Of a stretch of DNA of 64,000 bases, positions 35,367-44,513 are shown piece by piece. This DNA is from Lentisphaerota bacterium (lineage in GTDB: Bacteria > Verrucomicrobiota > Kiritimatiellia > UBA8416 > JAIOPI01). Both the position numbers and the translations under genes were made by a program. The stretch's first letter is position 1; every line of letters begins with the position of its first letter. The stretch is taken from NCBI GenBank assembly GCA_021413965.1, contig JAIOPI010000031.1, positions 1-64,000 on the forward strand, read 5' to 3'. The notes under the pieces were generated by a model that was given only the letters and a program-made list of their open reading frames with translations, did not search any database and had not been told where the DNA came from.

Positions 35367-37391
35367 ATGCGCGCAACGACACAAACGCTGAAGACGCCGG
35401 CATTGGAATGGGTGGATGGTCACATTCTGGGCAATGGCGATGTCGGGGCCGTGGTGTGGGGCACGGCCGACTCCCTGTGCATTGGGTTGAACAAGCACGA
35501 CGTCTGGGACCTTGCGCATCCCTTGCCGCACGGCAACCGCTGGAGCACGCCATACCCGGAGCTGGTGCGGCGTGTGCTGGCGGGCGAGCGCGAGATCCTG
35601 GCGATGAACCGCACGCCGCGGTATGCGGACGCGACCCAGTGCTACCAGCTTTCTTGCGGCACGCTGCAGCTGGAACTGCTGCGGGGTCAGCCGGTCAAGG
35701 CGTTTGAGCAGACGCTGGACCTCGCGCTGGCAGAAGTGCGCGTGGTGGCGACGCCGACCCGGAGCGGATTCATGTGGGGCGTGGATTACCAGCCGATCAC
35801 GGTGACCGTGCGGGTGGACGCGCTGACAAACGTCGTGGTGGCGCGGTTGGCCAGCGACCGGGCGCAGCGCGTGGCGTGGTGCTTGCGGCAGCCGCTGCCG
35901 CTGGTGCGCGTCGACGGTGGTGATGCGAGGGAGGGCGTGCTCGCGTTTGGCGGCGAACTGGGGCCGGTTGAGATCACGGTGCAGGTCGGGGCGGTCGCGG
36001 GCGCGGCAGCGGACGTAAAGGCCCATCGCGCGTGGTGGCGATCGTTCTGGTCGCGGTCCAGCGTGGAGCTCGACGACGGCGAGCTGGAGTGGCTCTGGCG
36101 CTTTGGCCTGTATGCGCTGGCCTGCTCGACGCGCCCGCACACGTCGCCGCCGCACCTGCAGGGGATCTGGAACCACTACGCGCCGGGCATCTGGCATACG
36201 GATTTTCATTTGAACCTGAATCTGCAGATGTGTCACTGGGCGGCGTGTACGTCGAACCATGCCGAGCTGCAGTCGGCCCTGATCCGGTGCCTGACCCGGG
36301 ACTGGCGGGAGGGATTCCGGCTGCTCGCGCGAGAGGAGTTTGGTGCGCCGGGGGTGGCGGTGCCGCTGTGCATCGATCTGAAGGGGCGGTCGCTGGGCGG
36401 GTGGCTGTTCGATGTGGAACTGTGCATGACGGCGTGGCTGGCCCAGCACGTCAACTGGCACTGGCAGCATACGGGGGAAATGACGGAGGAGATGTTCAGC
36501 TTCCTGCGGGAGTGCGGCGAGTTTTATGCCTCGATTTTGGTGCGCGACGCGCGCGGGCAATTCAACATCGAGTTATCCCACGCGCCGGAGCAGAACCTGG
36601 GGGGGCGTTTCGTTTGCGGGCGCAATCCGGCTGTCGACGTGGCGTTGATCCGCGAGCTGTATCTGAACTTCGCGGAGGCCTGTCGGCAGCGCCGTGTGGC
36701 GGATCCGTTCGCGGGCATCGCGCAGCACCTGCCGCCGTTGCCGGTGGAAGCGGGGACGTTGATTGACCACGAGGTGAACTATCTGCCGGAGGGGGACGCG
36801 CCGGGGCGCTTTCCGTATTCGCACCGCACGCCGGCGCGCCTGGTGCCGGTGTGGCCGTGCGAGGAGATCGGCCTGCACCGGGACCTGGCGCTCGGGCGGC
36901 GTTCGTTCGAGGAGTTCCGGAGCTATGGCGACGCGGATTTCAGCGGCTGGTCCTATACGTTCCAGGCGTGCATTGCCGCGCGGCTGGGGCTGGCGGCGGA
37001 GGCGCGCGGCGCACTGCAGGAATTGATCGAGCACTTCACGTATGCGGGCGGGCTGACGAGCCACAACCGCATGGACAGCGAGTTCGGCCCGGTCTTCCAA
37101 ATCGAGGCGCTGATGGCGGCACCGGCCGCCGTCAACGAGATGCTGCTGCAGAGCGTGGGCGGCGTGCTGCGCCTGTTCCCGGCGCTGCCGCGCGGGCAGG
37201 GCGCGTCCTTCACCGATCTGCATGCGCCGGGCGGTTTCCTGGTGAGTGCCGAATACGACGGGCGGCGCGTCGTGCGCGCGACGGTGCGCAGCGAGCGCGG
37301 AGGAACGGTGCGCCTGCTGTGGAACAACGAGATCGTCGAGTGGGATGGCGGCGTGGAGCGGGAGCGGGTGTTCGATCTGGGCGAAGAGTAG
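35367..37391 (+). CDS. GH95-like glycosidase (alpha-L-fucosidase/galactosidase clan)
   Basis: 674 residues. It begins EWVDGHILGNGDVGAVVWG, as GH95 enzymes do, has an (alpha/alpha)6-barrel core with LQGIWNHYAPGIWHTDFHLN, and ends with EMLLQSVGGVLRLFPALP and a beta domain, all GH95 landmarks. The usual FQIDGNFG segment reads VFQIEALMA here, a D-to-E change close to a catalytic position, so specificity may differ. ATG 35367 follows GAGG. No signal peptide is seen. The next gene is a Gfo/Idh/MocA oxidoreductase. Confidence 0.84.
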   Translation: MRATTQTLKTPALEWVDGHILGNGDVGAVVWGTADSLCIGLNKHDVWDLAHPLPHGNRWSTPYPELVRRVLAGEREILAMNRTPRYADATQCYQLSCGTLQLELLRGQPVKAFEQTLDLALAEVRVVATPTRSGFMWGVDYQPITVTVRVDALTNVVVARLASDRAQRVAWCLRQPLPLVRVDGGDAREGVLAFGGELGPVEITVQVGAVAGAAADVKAHRAWWRSFWSRSSVELDDGELEWLWRFGLYALACSTRPHTSPPHLQGIWNHYAPGIWHTDFHLNLNLQMCHWAACTSNHAELQSALIRCLTRDWREGFRLLAREEFGAPGVAVPLCIDLKGRSLGGWLFDVELCMTAWLAQHVNWHWQHTGEMTEEMFSFLRECGEFYASILVRDARGQFNIELSHAPEQNLGGRFVCGRNPAVDVALIRELYLNFAEACRQRRVADPFAGIAQHLPPLPVEAGTLIDHEVNYLPEGDAPGRFPYSHRTPARLVPVWPCEEIGLHRDLALGRRSFEEFRSYGDADFSGWSYTFQACIAARLGLAAEARGALQELIEHFTYAGGLTSHNRMDSEFGPVFQIEALMAAPAAVNEMLLQSVGGVLRLFPALPRGQGASFTDLHAPGGFLVSAEYDGRRVVRATVRSERGGTVRLLWNNEIVEWDGGVERERVFDLGEE

Positions 37392-37561
37392 GGTGCCCAC
37401 GCCGGCGCTGGAGTTCTCCAGTGTCCAACCTTCCATCCGTCCAACTCCCGCCGTTTCAGGCGGGGCTTGAAGACTGGCAGGGGGAGGCGATATGGTAATC
37501 CCTTGCGGCTTTGTAGCCTAACCATGCAGGTACAGGACCACTAGAATCAGGAGTGTGCAGG

Positions 37562-38791
37562 ATGGCGCGGGAACAGGTTTACCAGGGTGCGGACAGTGTG
37601 CAGGCGCGGGGGCGGGCGGGACGTCGCGGCGCAGGCCGCGGGCGGACGGTCGGGATCGGCCTGATCGGGTGCGGGGGGATGGGGCGTTTCGTGGCCAAGA
37701 AGGTGCTCGATCAGGATCCGCGCCTGCAAATCCGTGCGATCTACGACACGGATCCGCGCTCGGTCAAGACCAGCCTGGAGCAACTCTGTCCGGGGGCGGT
37801 GGTGCATGAAAGCGCAGAGGCGTTGTGCGCCGCGCCGGAGGTGGACTGGGTGATGATCGCGTCGTGGAACTCCTTCCACAAGGATCACACGCTGGCCGCG
37901 TTTGCCGCGGGCAAGCACGTCTTCTGCCAGAAGCCGCTGGCCACGTCGGTCGAGGATTGCCTCGCGATGCGCCGCGCCTGGCAGCGGAGCGGGCGGATGT
38001 TCAACATCGGGTTCAGCCTCCGCTACTCGCCGCACTACCGCGCGATCCACCGCGAGCTTCGCGCCGGCACGATCGGGGACATCGTCAGCCTGGAGTTCAA
38101 CGAGGTGCTCGGTTTCAACCATGGCGGCTACATCATGGGCGACTGGCGCCGCCTGACCGCGCATGCGGGCACGCACTTGCTGGAGAAGTGCTGTCATGAC
38201 ATCGACCTGGTGAACTGGATGGTCGGTGCGCGGGCGCGGCGCGTGGCCTCGTTCGGCGGGCTGAATTTCTTCACGCCCGACAACGTGCGCCACATCCGCC
38301 GCCTGGGGCGGGACAAGAACGGGCGCAGGGCCTACCACACGTGGGGCGGGCTGGTGGGGAAGAATCCGTTCACGGCGGACAAAGACATCGTGGATAACCA
38401 GGTGGCGATCATCGAGTTCGACAACGACGTGCGGGCGACGTTCCACACGAACTGCAACGGCGGCATTCCCGAGCGGCGCATGTACATCAACGGCACGGAG
38501 GGCGCGCTGCGCGCGGATGTGGTCAGCGGCGTGATCGAGGTGGCGCGGATCGGGTTCGGCGAGGCGGTGCGCCGGGTGAAGGTGGACAGCAGCGGGAGCC
38601 ACGGCGGCGGGGACGACGTGCTGGCGGGCGAATTGGCGGACAGCATGCTGCGCGGAACGGTGCCGGCGGTGGGGCTGGACGAGGGGCTGGCCTCGGCGTT
38701 CACCTGCTTCGGCATCGACCAGGCCATGGAGGCCGGCAAGGTGGTGGACATGGCCCCATATTGGCGTCGCGTGGCAGGCGGGCGGCGCTAA
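37562..38791 (+). CDS. Gfo/Idh/MocA-family oxidoreductase (copy 2)
   Basis: 409 residues. A basic, Gly/Arg-rich 25-residue N-terminal extension precedes the Rossmann motif IGLIGCGGMGRF. The catalytic block is VFCQKPLATS, and FSLRYSPHYRAIHR and LEKCCHDIDLVNWM are typical of the large subfamily. It lies 170 bases after the GH95-like gene, so it may have its own promoter. It probably acts on a sugar released by that enzyme (inference). Confidence 0.9.
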   Translation: MAREQVYQGADSVQARGRAGRRGAGRGRTVGIGLIGCGGMGRFVAKKVLDQDPRLQIRAIYDTDPRSVKTSLEQLCPGAVVHESAEALCAAPEVDWVMIASWNSFHKDHTLAAFAAGKHVFCQKPLATSVEDCLAMRRAWQRSGRMFNIGFSLRYSPHYRAIHRELRAGTIGDIVSLEFNEVLGFNHGGYIMGDWRRLTAHAGTHLLEKCCHDIDLVNWMVGARARRVASFGGLNFFTPDNVRHIRRLGRDKNGRRAYHTWGGLVGKNPFTADKDIVDNQVAIIEFDNDVRATFHTNCNGGIPERRMYINGTEGALRADVVSGVIEVARIGFGEAVRRVKVDSSGSHGGGDDVLAGELADSMLRGTVPAVGLDEGLASAFTCFGIDQAMEAGKVVDMAPYWRRVAGGRR

Positions 38792-38840
38792 GGACCGCGT
38801 CTCGAACATGGCGCGCGAACGAGACTGGACGGTATTCTCC

Positions 38841-38870
38841 TTGCATCGGTATTTAACAGATCGGTACGAT
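38841..38870 (+). promoter_or_regulatory. Promoter candidate with direct repeats upstream of desaturase 2
   Basis: TTGCAT (38841-38846), 18-base spacer, TACGAT (38865-38870). ATCGGTA occurs twice within it, 16 bases apart, which could be a direct-repeat operator. The ATG at 38879 has no ribosome site, so the transcript may be leaderless. Confidence 0.4.
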
Positions 38871-38878
38871 GCCGCGCC

Positions 38879-39985
38879 ATGAATGCAACCGTGACTTTTC
38901 GCGATGACGCCAACATCAACTGGTACCGGACGAACGTGGACCGGCAGGTGATGCGGTCGTTGATGAAGCGGAGCGACTGGCGGGGGTTGCGCCAGGCGCT
39001 GGGGCATCTGGGCCTGATGGCCGTGACCGGCACGACGGCGTATCTGATCTGGCGCGAGATCACCGGCTCAAACTGGCACTGGACGGTCCCGTTGTTGTTG
39101 CTGGCGCTCTTTGCGCATGGCACGGTGGCCTCGTTCACGGGTGGCACCGCCTGCCACGAACTGTCGCACAAGACCCCGTTCAAGAATCCGCGGCTGAACG
39201 ATTTCTTCCTGCACGTCTTCGCGTTCCTGAGTTACTGGGACCACATCTGGTTCGAGCCCAGCCACATCAAGCACCACGAAGTGACCGTGCATCGGGACTA
39301 TGATGGGGAGGTGGTGCTGCCGGCCAAGCTCGCGTTCAAGGACTGGCAGCTGTGGCTGGGCCTGTTCGCGTGGAATCCCTTGATCACGTTCCGGATCTAC
39401 AAGAACTGGTTCCTGAAGGCGCGCGGGCGGCTGGTCAGCGACTGGGACCGCCATATCATGCCCGAGAGCAACGTGGCGCTTCGCCGCCGGCATCGCAACT
39501 GGGCGCGCTTCCTGCTGCTGGCGCATGCGGCGCTCGCCGTCACGTTCATCGTGACCGGCAACTGGATCCTGGTGCTCATCGTCAACATCGGCAGCCACTA
39601 CTGCGGGTGGCTGGGTTTCCTGACTGGTTCGCCGCAGCATTACGGGATGTCATACAACGTGCCGGATCATCGGCTGTGCTGTCGGACGTATACCTGCGGG
39701 TGGCTGCCTGCGTTTCTCTACTGGAACATGCAGTACCATATCGAACACCACATGTATCCGCTCGTGCCGTTCTACAACCTGCCGAAGCTTCACGAGGCCG
39801 TGAAGCATGACATGCCGCCGGCTCCGCACGGACTCCGCGAGACGTGGAGGCAGATGCTGGAGATTCACCGCCGCACGCAGACGGATCCGACTTACTGCTA
39901 CATGCCGGTGTTGCCATCCTCGACTACCGGCGAGCGGGCGAACAACGCCGTGCTCAAGCGCGAGGCCGCGTCGATCGTGGCGTGA
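38879..39985 (+). CDS. Fatty acid desaturase-family membrane di-iron enzyme (copy 2)
   Basis: 368 residues. Histidine boxes HELSHKT, HIKHHEV and HIEHHMYP coordinate the di-iron centre; four hydrophobic helices surround them. It aligns with the desaturase at 23382-24422 from the first box to the end (compare HMYPLVPFYNLPKLHEAVKH with HMYPAVPCYRLATLHRLIKH). No Shine-Dalgarno is seen. Two paralogues within 16 kb next to carbohydrate genes suggest an O2-using step in lipid or glycolipid tailoring. The substrate is not known. Confidence 0.87.
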   Translation: MNATVTFRDDANINWYRTNVDRQVMRSLMKRSDWRGLRQALGHLGLMAVTGTTAYLIWREITGSNWHWTVPLLLLALFAHGTVASFTGGTACHELSHKTPFKNPRLNDFFLHVFAFLSYWDHIWFEPSHIKHHEVTVHRDYDGEVVLPAKLAFKDWQLWLGLFAWNPLITFRIYKNWFLKARGRLVSDWDRHIMPESNVALRRRHRNWARFLLLAHAALAVTFIVTGNWILVLIVNIGSHYCGWLGFLTGSPQHYGMSYNVPDHRLCCRTYTCGWLPAFLYWNMQYHIEHHMYPLVPFYNLPKLHEAVKHDMPPAPHGLRETWRQMLEIHRRTQTDPTYCYMPVLPSSTTGERANNAVLKREAASIVA

Positions 39986-40229
39986 CATCGCGCGGGCGGC
40001 GCGGTGTCGCACGCGGCGCGCGCTGCGCACGCCGCATGAGGGGTGTCAGCGCGGGGGCGCCCGCGCCCGGAGGTCGCGGGCCACCTTGCGCGCCGATGCG
40101 CCAGTCGACCTGAGATAGCTGGGCTGGCTATTGGCGCGCGGTTGTGGAGAATCCCCACATGCAGAACTCCCGGGCAGGCCGGCCGAATTCGCCGGGGGTG
40201 TTGTGCCGGCAATGGTTCAAGGGGGACGC

Positions 40230-41471
40230 ATGATCAATCCACGGGACCGGGACGTGTTGAGACGGCTGGGGGCGCGCAAGGCCGAGATCGGCGAGCGGCC
40301 GGAGCAGCGGGTGACGCTGAGGCTGTGGGCGGATCTGAACGACTTGCGGCCGTGCCGCCCGCTGGTCTGGATCAACGAGATTCCGTGGCACGAACTGGAA
40401 GCGGCCGATCCCGAGGCGCTGCGGGCGGTGTGCGCGGATCCGGTGCTGCGCGCCATCGAGGGCAATCTGCGGCGTGAACTCTACCAGTGGGACCACTTTC
40501 GAGGGGACATGGTGGTCGAGCCACGCGTGTATGTTCCGATTGTCGGCGGCCCCACCAGCAGTTACGCGAACTACGGCATTGTCGAGCAGACGCGCTCATC
40601 ACCCGATGCGGCGGACGTGGTGTATTTGCCGGTGATCCACCAGGAATCCGACGCCGAGGCGATTCGCGCACCGAACGTCTGGTACGACCGGGCGGAGACC
40701 GAGCGCCGCGTGGGGCTGGTGTCGGAGGTGCTGGATGGCATCATGCGGGTGCAGCGCCGCGGGTTGGTGCACCAGTGGCATGCGCCCTGGGATCAGATCA
40801 TCCACTGGTACGGGATCGAACAGCTGTACGTGGACATGATGGAGAAGCCGGAGCTGGTGCACCGGGTGATGGCGAACTTCTGCCGGGCGCTTTCGGAGGT
40901 GCTTGACCGGCAGACGGCGCTGGGCATGCTTGACGTGGGGAACGGGAACTGGCGGGTCGGCTCGGGCGGCATGGGCTGCACGCGCGCCCTGCCGGAGACG
41001 GTCGAGGGGCGCCCGGTGACGCCGCGCGACCAGTGGGGCTGTTCCAATGCCCAGATTTTTTCGGAGGTATCGCCGGCCATGCACGAGGCGTTCTCGGTGG
41101 CCTATGAGCGCCCCATGCTGGCGCGCTTCGGCATGACCTATTACGGTTGCTGCGAGCCGCTGCATCACAAGATCCCGCTGATGCGCAGCATCCCGAATCT
41201 GCGCAAGATTTCCATCAGCCCCAAGGCCAAGCTTCGCCAGGCGGCGGAGGCCATCGGCCGGGACTACGTCATGTCATTCAAGCCGAACCCGGCCCAGATG
41301 GCGACGGACGCATTTCACGCGGAGGATGTGCGGGCGTCGCTCGCGGAAGCGGTTGCCGCCATGCGCGGTCAGCCGCTCGAAATCATCCTCAAGGACATCA
41401 CGACGGTTCGCGGAGATGCGCGGCGCCTTGACCAGTGGGCTGCCGTGGCGCGCGAGGTGGTCGAGGGCTAA
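40230..41471 (+). CDS. UroD-like protein, subfamily C (copy 2)
   Basis: 413 residues from ATG 40230, preceded by AAGGGGG. Like 32744-34024 it carries a GCCEP motif (YYGCCEP), then SIPNLRKISISPKAK and a C-terminal ILKDITTVRGD strand. The region WHAPWDQIIHWYGIEQLYVDMM corresponds to the substrate-pocket helices of UroD. No HxC zinc motif was found. It stands between the desaturase and an AraC regulator transcribed toward it. Function unassigned. Confidence 0.75.
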   Translation: MINPRDRDVLRRLGARKAEIGERPEQRVTLRLWADLNDLRPCRPLVWINEIPWHELEAADPEALRAVCADPVLRAIEGNLRRELYQWDHFRGDMVVEPRVYVPIVGGPTSSYANYGIVEQTRSSPDAADVVYLPVIHQESDAEAIRAPNVWYDRAETERRVGLVSEVLDGIMRVQRRGLVHQWHAPWDQIIHWYGIEQLYVDMMEKPELVHRVMANFCRALSEVLDRQTALGMLDVGNGNWRVGSGGMGCTRALPETVEGRPVTPRDQWGCSNAQIFSEVSPAMHEAFSVAYERPMLARFGMTYYGCCEPLHHKIPLMRSIPNLRKISISPKAKLRQAAEAIGRDYVMSFKPNPAQMATDAFHAEDVRASLAEAVAAMRGQPLEIILKDITTVRGDARRLDQWAAVAREVVEG

Positions 41472-42283
41472 CGTCCGACGATGGATTGCTGGTGCTGGCG
41501 GTAGGCATGGGGAGGCTGGCCGTGGGTTTCCACGAACAGACGGTAGAAGTGGCCGAGGCTTTCAAAGCCGCAGGCCATGGCCACCTCCAGGACTTTGTCG
41601 CCGCTCTCGATGATGCGCCGGCTGGCGAAGCGCATGCGGGCGGCATTGATGACCTGGGTTGGGGTCTGGCCGGTATGCCGCCGCAATGCCCGGGCGACAT
41701 GCTCGGGACTCCGTCCAGCCAGCTCGGCGAACGCGCGGGTCGATTGAAAATGGCGCGGATCGCGCTCCACGTCCAGCAGGGCCCTCGCCAGCCAGGCGGG
41801 CCGTGCCGTCGCGGGGGATGGCGGGATGCCGGCCGGTTCACGCCGGAGCAGGCCAAGCACGTTTAGGAGAATGCGGTCGGTGGACAGGGCGTCGCGGTTT
41901 CCGGCGAAGAGCGCGGTTGCATCGCGGTCCAGTGCGCGCTGGTCGAGCGGGGTGAGGCGCGTGAGGCGGGCGGTGGGATGGGCGCGGTCGGGGTAGCGGC
42001 GCTCGAGGTCGCGCCAGCGCGCGGTGGCGAAAGCCACGTTCACAATCGTGCTGTCACCTTCAAACGTGTGCCCATCTTGGGCGCGAACGAAGACAAGGTG
42101 GCCGGGGATCAGCGGCTCGCAACGTCCGTTGAGGATGTGCATGCCGTGCCCGGCTTCGACCCAGAAGACTTCGTGAAAGTCGTGGCGGTGGGGAGCGGCC
42201 CGGCGGGCGGGGGCCACCTGGCAGCGGGCGACGTGGCAGCACTCCCCCGGGCGCGTAAACGTATCCAGTCGCAAGGTCCGCAT
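41468..42283 (-). CDS. AraC-family transcriptional regulator (copy 2)
   Basis: 271 residues. A cupin sensor (HRHDFHEVFWVEAGHGMHIL) is followed by the C-terminal AraC double HTH (ELAGRSPEHVARALRRHTG, VAMACGFESLGHFYRLFVETHG). The stop overlaps the end of the UroD-like gene at 41471 by four bases. It is divergent from another UroD-like gene at 42355 across 71 bases. A TATACT box (minus strand, 42294-42289) lies only five bases before the ATG, so the mRNA is probably leaderless. Confidence 0.9.
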   Translation of the reverse strand: MRTLRLDTFTRPGECCHVARCQVAPARRAAPHRHDFHEVFWVEAGHGMHILNGRCEPLIPGHLVFVRAQDGHTFEGDSTIVNVAFATARWRDLERRYPDRAHPTARLTRLTPLDQRALDRDATALFAGNRDALSTDRILLNVLGLLRREPAGIPPSPATARPAWLARALLDVERDPRHFQSTRAFAELAGRSPEHVARALRRHTGQTPTQVINAARMRFASRRIIESGDKVLEVAMACGFESLGHFYRLFVETHGQPPHAYRQHQQSIVGR

Positions 42284-42354
42284 ACATCAGTATACGCGAA
42301 ATGAATGTCAGCGGACCAGAAGACAATCGGGCGGCGTGGGTATAGCATGGGGGC

Positions 42355-43458
42355 ATGATGACTTCCCGGGAACGGATGCTGACCGCGCTGAACAACGGCC
42401 GTCCAGACCGGCTGCCCTGCCAGGTGCACGGATGGATGAATTACTATCTCCAGCACTACCTGGGCGGGATGGACTGGTGGCAGGCGTATGCCCGCTTCGG
42501 GCTCGACTATGCGCTCTATGTATCGCCGCGAAATATCTATGCCGACGGGGACCTGGCGAACTGGCGCCGGGAGCGTCGCGACCTGGGCACGGATGCGGAC
42601 GGTACCCACGCGTGGTCCGAGACGATCCACACGCCCAAGGGTGACTTGCACAGCGCGGGGGCGTGGAATGCCATCACGGGGTGGGAGACCGAGCACGTCA
42701 TCAAGAGCGTGCGCGATTTCGAGCTGTGGAATGCCTTCTATCCGGTGCCGGTGGCGGTGGACTTCACGGCTCTGCGCGAAACGAAGGAGCGCCTGGGCGA
42801 CATGGGGATCATCCGGTCGCACCCGTTCAGCCCCGGGCAGGGCAGTCCGTGGCAGAGTTTCTGCACGATGATGGGGACGGAGCAGGCCATCATGCTGGGC
42901 ATGGATGAGCCGGCCACGCTGCACCAGATGCTGGACGCGATTCTGCAGAAGACGCTCAAGGCCACGGCGCTGTGGGCCGGGACGCCGGCGGACATGGTGG
43001 AGGTGGGGGGCGGGGCAGGCTCGAGCACGGTCATCAGCCCGTCCTTCTACCGGGAGTTCGGGCTGCCCTACGACCAGCGGCAGAACCAGCTGTTTCACGA
43101 GATCGGGCTGAAGGTGGTGAATCATTTTTGCGGTGGGGTCATGCCGATGTTGGAGCTGGTGGTGGAGAGCGGCGCGGACGGGCTGGAGACGATGACGCCG
43201 CGCGCCATGGGCGGCGACTGTGATTTGGCCGAGGCGTCGCGTCGCGTCGGCGACAGGCTGTTTTTCATCGGCGGATTCGATCAGAACGCGGGTTTCGAGA
43301 GCGGTACGCCGGAGCGGGCGCGGGCGCTGGTGCACGCCTGCTTTGAGGCGACGAAGGATCATGCGGGCTACATCCTGTGTCCCTCGGATCATTTCTTTCA
43401 CGGGGATCCGGCCTGCGTGCAGGCCTTTGCGGATGCGGCCAGGGAGTGCGTGTACTAA
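42355..43458 (+). CDS. UroD-like protein with intact MtaA-type zinc motif (subfamily A)
   Basis: 367 residues. It begins MTSRERMLTALNNGRPDRLP, the classic start of the MtaA/CmuA/UroD family. H257-F258-C259 (VNHFCGGVMP) plus C342 (GYILCPSDH) match the His-X-Cys...Cys zinc site of corrinoid:thiol methyltransferases, making this the only copy in the window with the full motif. It could move a methyl group between a corrinoid and a thiol (family knowledge). No corrinoid-protein gene is present nearby. Divergent from the AraC gene; a PhyH dioxygenase follows. Confidence 0.83.
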   Translation: MMTSRERMLTALNNGRPDRLPCQVHGWMNYYLQHYLGGMDWWQAYARFGLDYALYVSPRNIYADGDLANWRRERRDLGTDADGTHAWSETIHTPKGDLHSAGAWNAITGWETEHVIKSVRDFELWNAFYPVPVAVDFTALRETKERLGDMGIIRSHPFSPGQGSPWQSFCTMMGTEQAIMLGMDEPATLHQMLDAILQKTLKATALWAGTPADMVEVGGGAGSSTVISPSFYREFGLPYDQRQNQLFHEIGLKVVNHFCGGVMPMLELVVESGADGLETMTPRAMGGDCDLAEASRRVGDRLFFIGGFDQNAGFESGTPERARALVHACFEATKDHAGYILCPSDHFFHGDPACVQAFADAARECVY

Positions 43459-43499
43459 GCGCGCATGTCGGTTGGGAGCGACGGGCTTTCGCCGTCCGG

Positions 43500-43600
43500 G
43501 CGGAACGCGAAGGCGTTCCGCTCCTTCACGTGGGGGGAACCCACCCCGGCCTGCGGCCCCCCCTCCGGGGGAGGGGACCGGGAGGTCGAGCGGGTGTTGG
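43500..43600. repeat. Hairpin-rich intergenic element
   Basis: The 172-base gap between the UroD-like gene and PhyH 2 holds a perfect 9-bp stem (GCGGAACGC at 43500-43508 with GCGTTCCGC at 43513-43521). A C-rich/G-rich palindrome follows (around 43556-43576, CCCCCCTCCGGGGGAGGGG). The composition resembles dispersed palindromic intergenic repeats of GC-rich genomes; it lacks a T-run and so is not a classic terminator. Confidence 0.45.
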
Positions 43601-43630
43601 TGAGGGTGTGCAGCAAGGGGAGGGGCGACC

Positions 43631-44428
43631 ATGGCGGCGACGGTGCGGGAAACGTATGAGCGGGATGGCTACGTGGTGGCACGGCAGGTGCTGCCGGCGG
43701 ACCTGATTGCCGAGGCGAGCGCGCACATCGACTGGCTGCAGAAGCGGCATCCGGAGCTGCGTGCGGAGCAACTGGGGCACAGGCTCATGACGCATGACGC
43801 CTTCTGGGTGCGCCTGATCAGCGACAGCCGCCTGCTGGACGTGGCGGAAGCGTTCATCGGGCCGGATATTGCGCTGTTTGCCTCGCACTACATTTCCAAG
43901 CCGCCGTTTGACGGGCAGCCCGTCCTGTGGCACCAGGACGGGAGCTACTGGCCGCTGAAGCCGATGCAGGTGGTGACGCTGTGGCTGGCGGTGGACGACT
44001 CCACGCCCGAGAACGGGTGCATGCGCGTGATTCCGCGCACGCACGGGCTGGAGATCAAGCCGCACCAGGCGCGCCAGGACCAGCCCAACGTGCTGAGCTC
44101 CAGCATCGACGACTCGCTGGTCGACGAAAGCAAAGCCGTGGACGTGATCCTGGAGGCGGGTGACGTATCGATTCATCACCCCAACATCATACACGGGTCC
44201 AAGGCCAACCGATCGCCGAAGCGCCGGGCCGGGTTGACGATTCGTTACATTCCAACCAGCACCCGGATCGTCACCGATCAGCCCTGGCCCAGCTGCTTTC
44301 TCCTACGGGGCAAGGCGGTGCCTGGCGTGAACGACTATCGTCCGTGGCCCGCCTTCGATGCGGCCACGAGCGTGCCGTTCACGGGGTGCGACGCATGGAA
44401 CCAGCGCCTGGCGGCCGCGCGTGCCTGA
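43631..44428 (+). CDS. Phytanoyl-CoA dioxygenase (PhyH) family protein (copy 2)
   Basis: 265 residues. The Fe(II) triad is in VLWHQDGSYWPL (H-x-D) and the distal His in HHPNIIHGSKAN, with a 2-oxoglutarate Arg in SPKRRAGLTIRY. It is better conserved with classic PhyH than the copy at 25489. AGGGGAGGGG lies upstream of the ATG. It needs O2 and 2-oxoglutarate. It follows a UroD-like gene, mirroring the PhyH-UroD pair at 25489-27300. Confidence 0.9.
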   Translation: MAATVRETYERDGYVVARQVLPADLIAEASAHIDWLQKRHPELRAEQLGHRLMTHDAFWVRLISDSRLLDVAEAFIGPDIALFASHYISKPPFDGQPVLWHQDGSYWPLKPMQVVTLWLAVDDSTPENGCMRVIPRTHGLEIKPHQARQDQPNVLSSSIDDSLVDESKAVDVILEAGDVSIHHPNIIHGSKANRSPKRRAGLTIRYIPTSTRIVTDQPWPSCFLLRGKAVPGVNDYRPWPAFDAATSVPFTGCDAWNQRLAAARA

Positions 44429-44513
44429 GTGCCGGGGCCCCGGCAGTTCGCCATCGACGCGGATCGGGAAACGCGACACGATCATCGGCTCAACATCCAA
44501 CACGGGGTGACGC

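Noticed and set aside
43500..43521. Rho-independent terminator after the UroD-like gene
   Set aside because: The stem is perfect but no T-tract follows; listed as an intergenic repeat instead.
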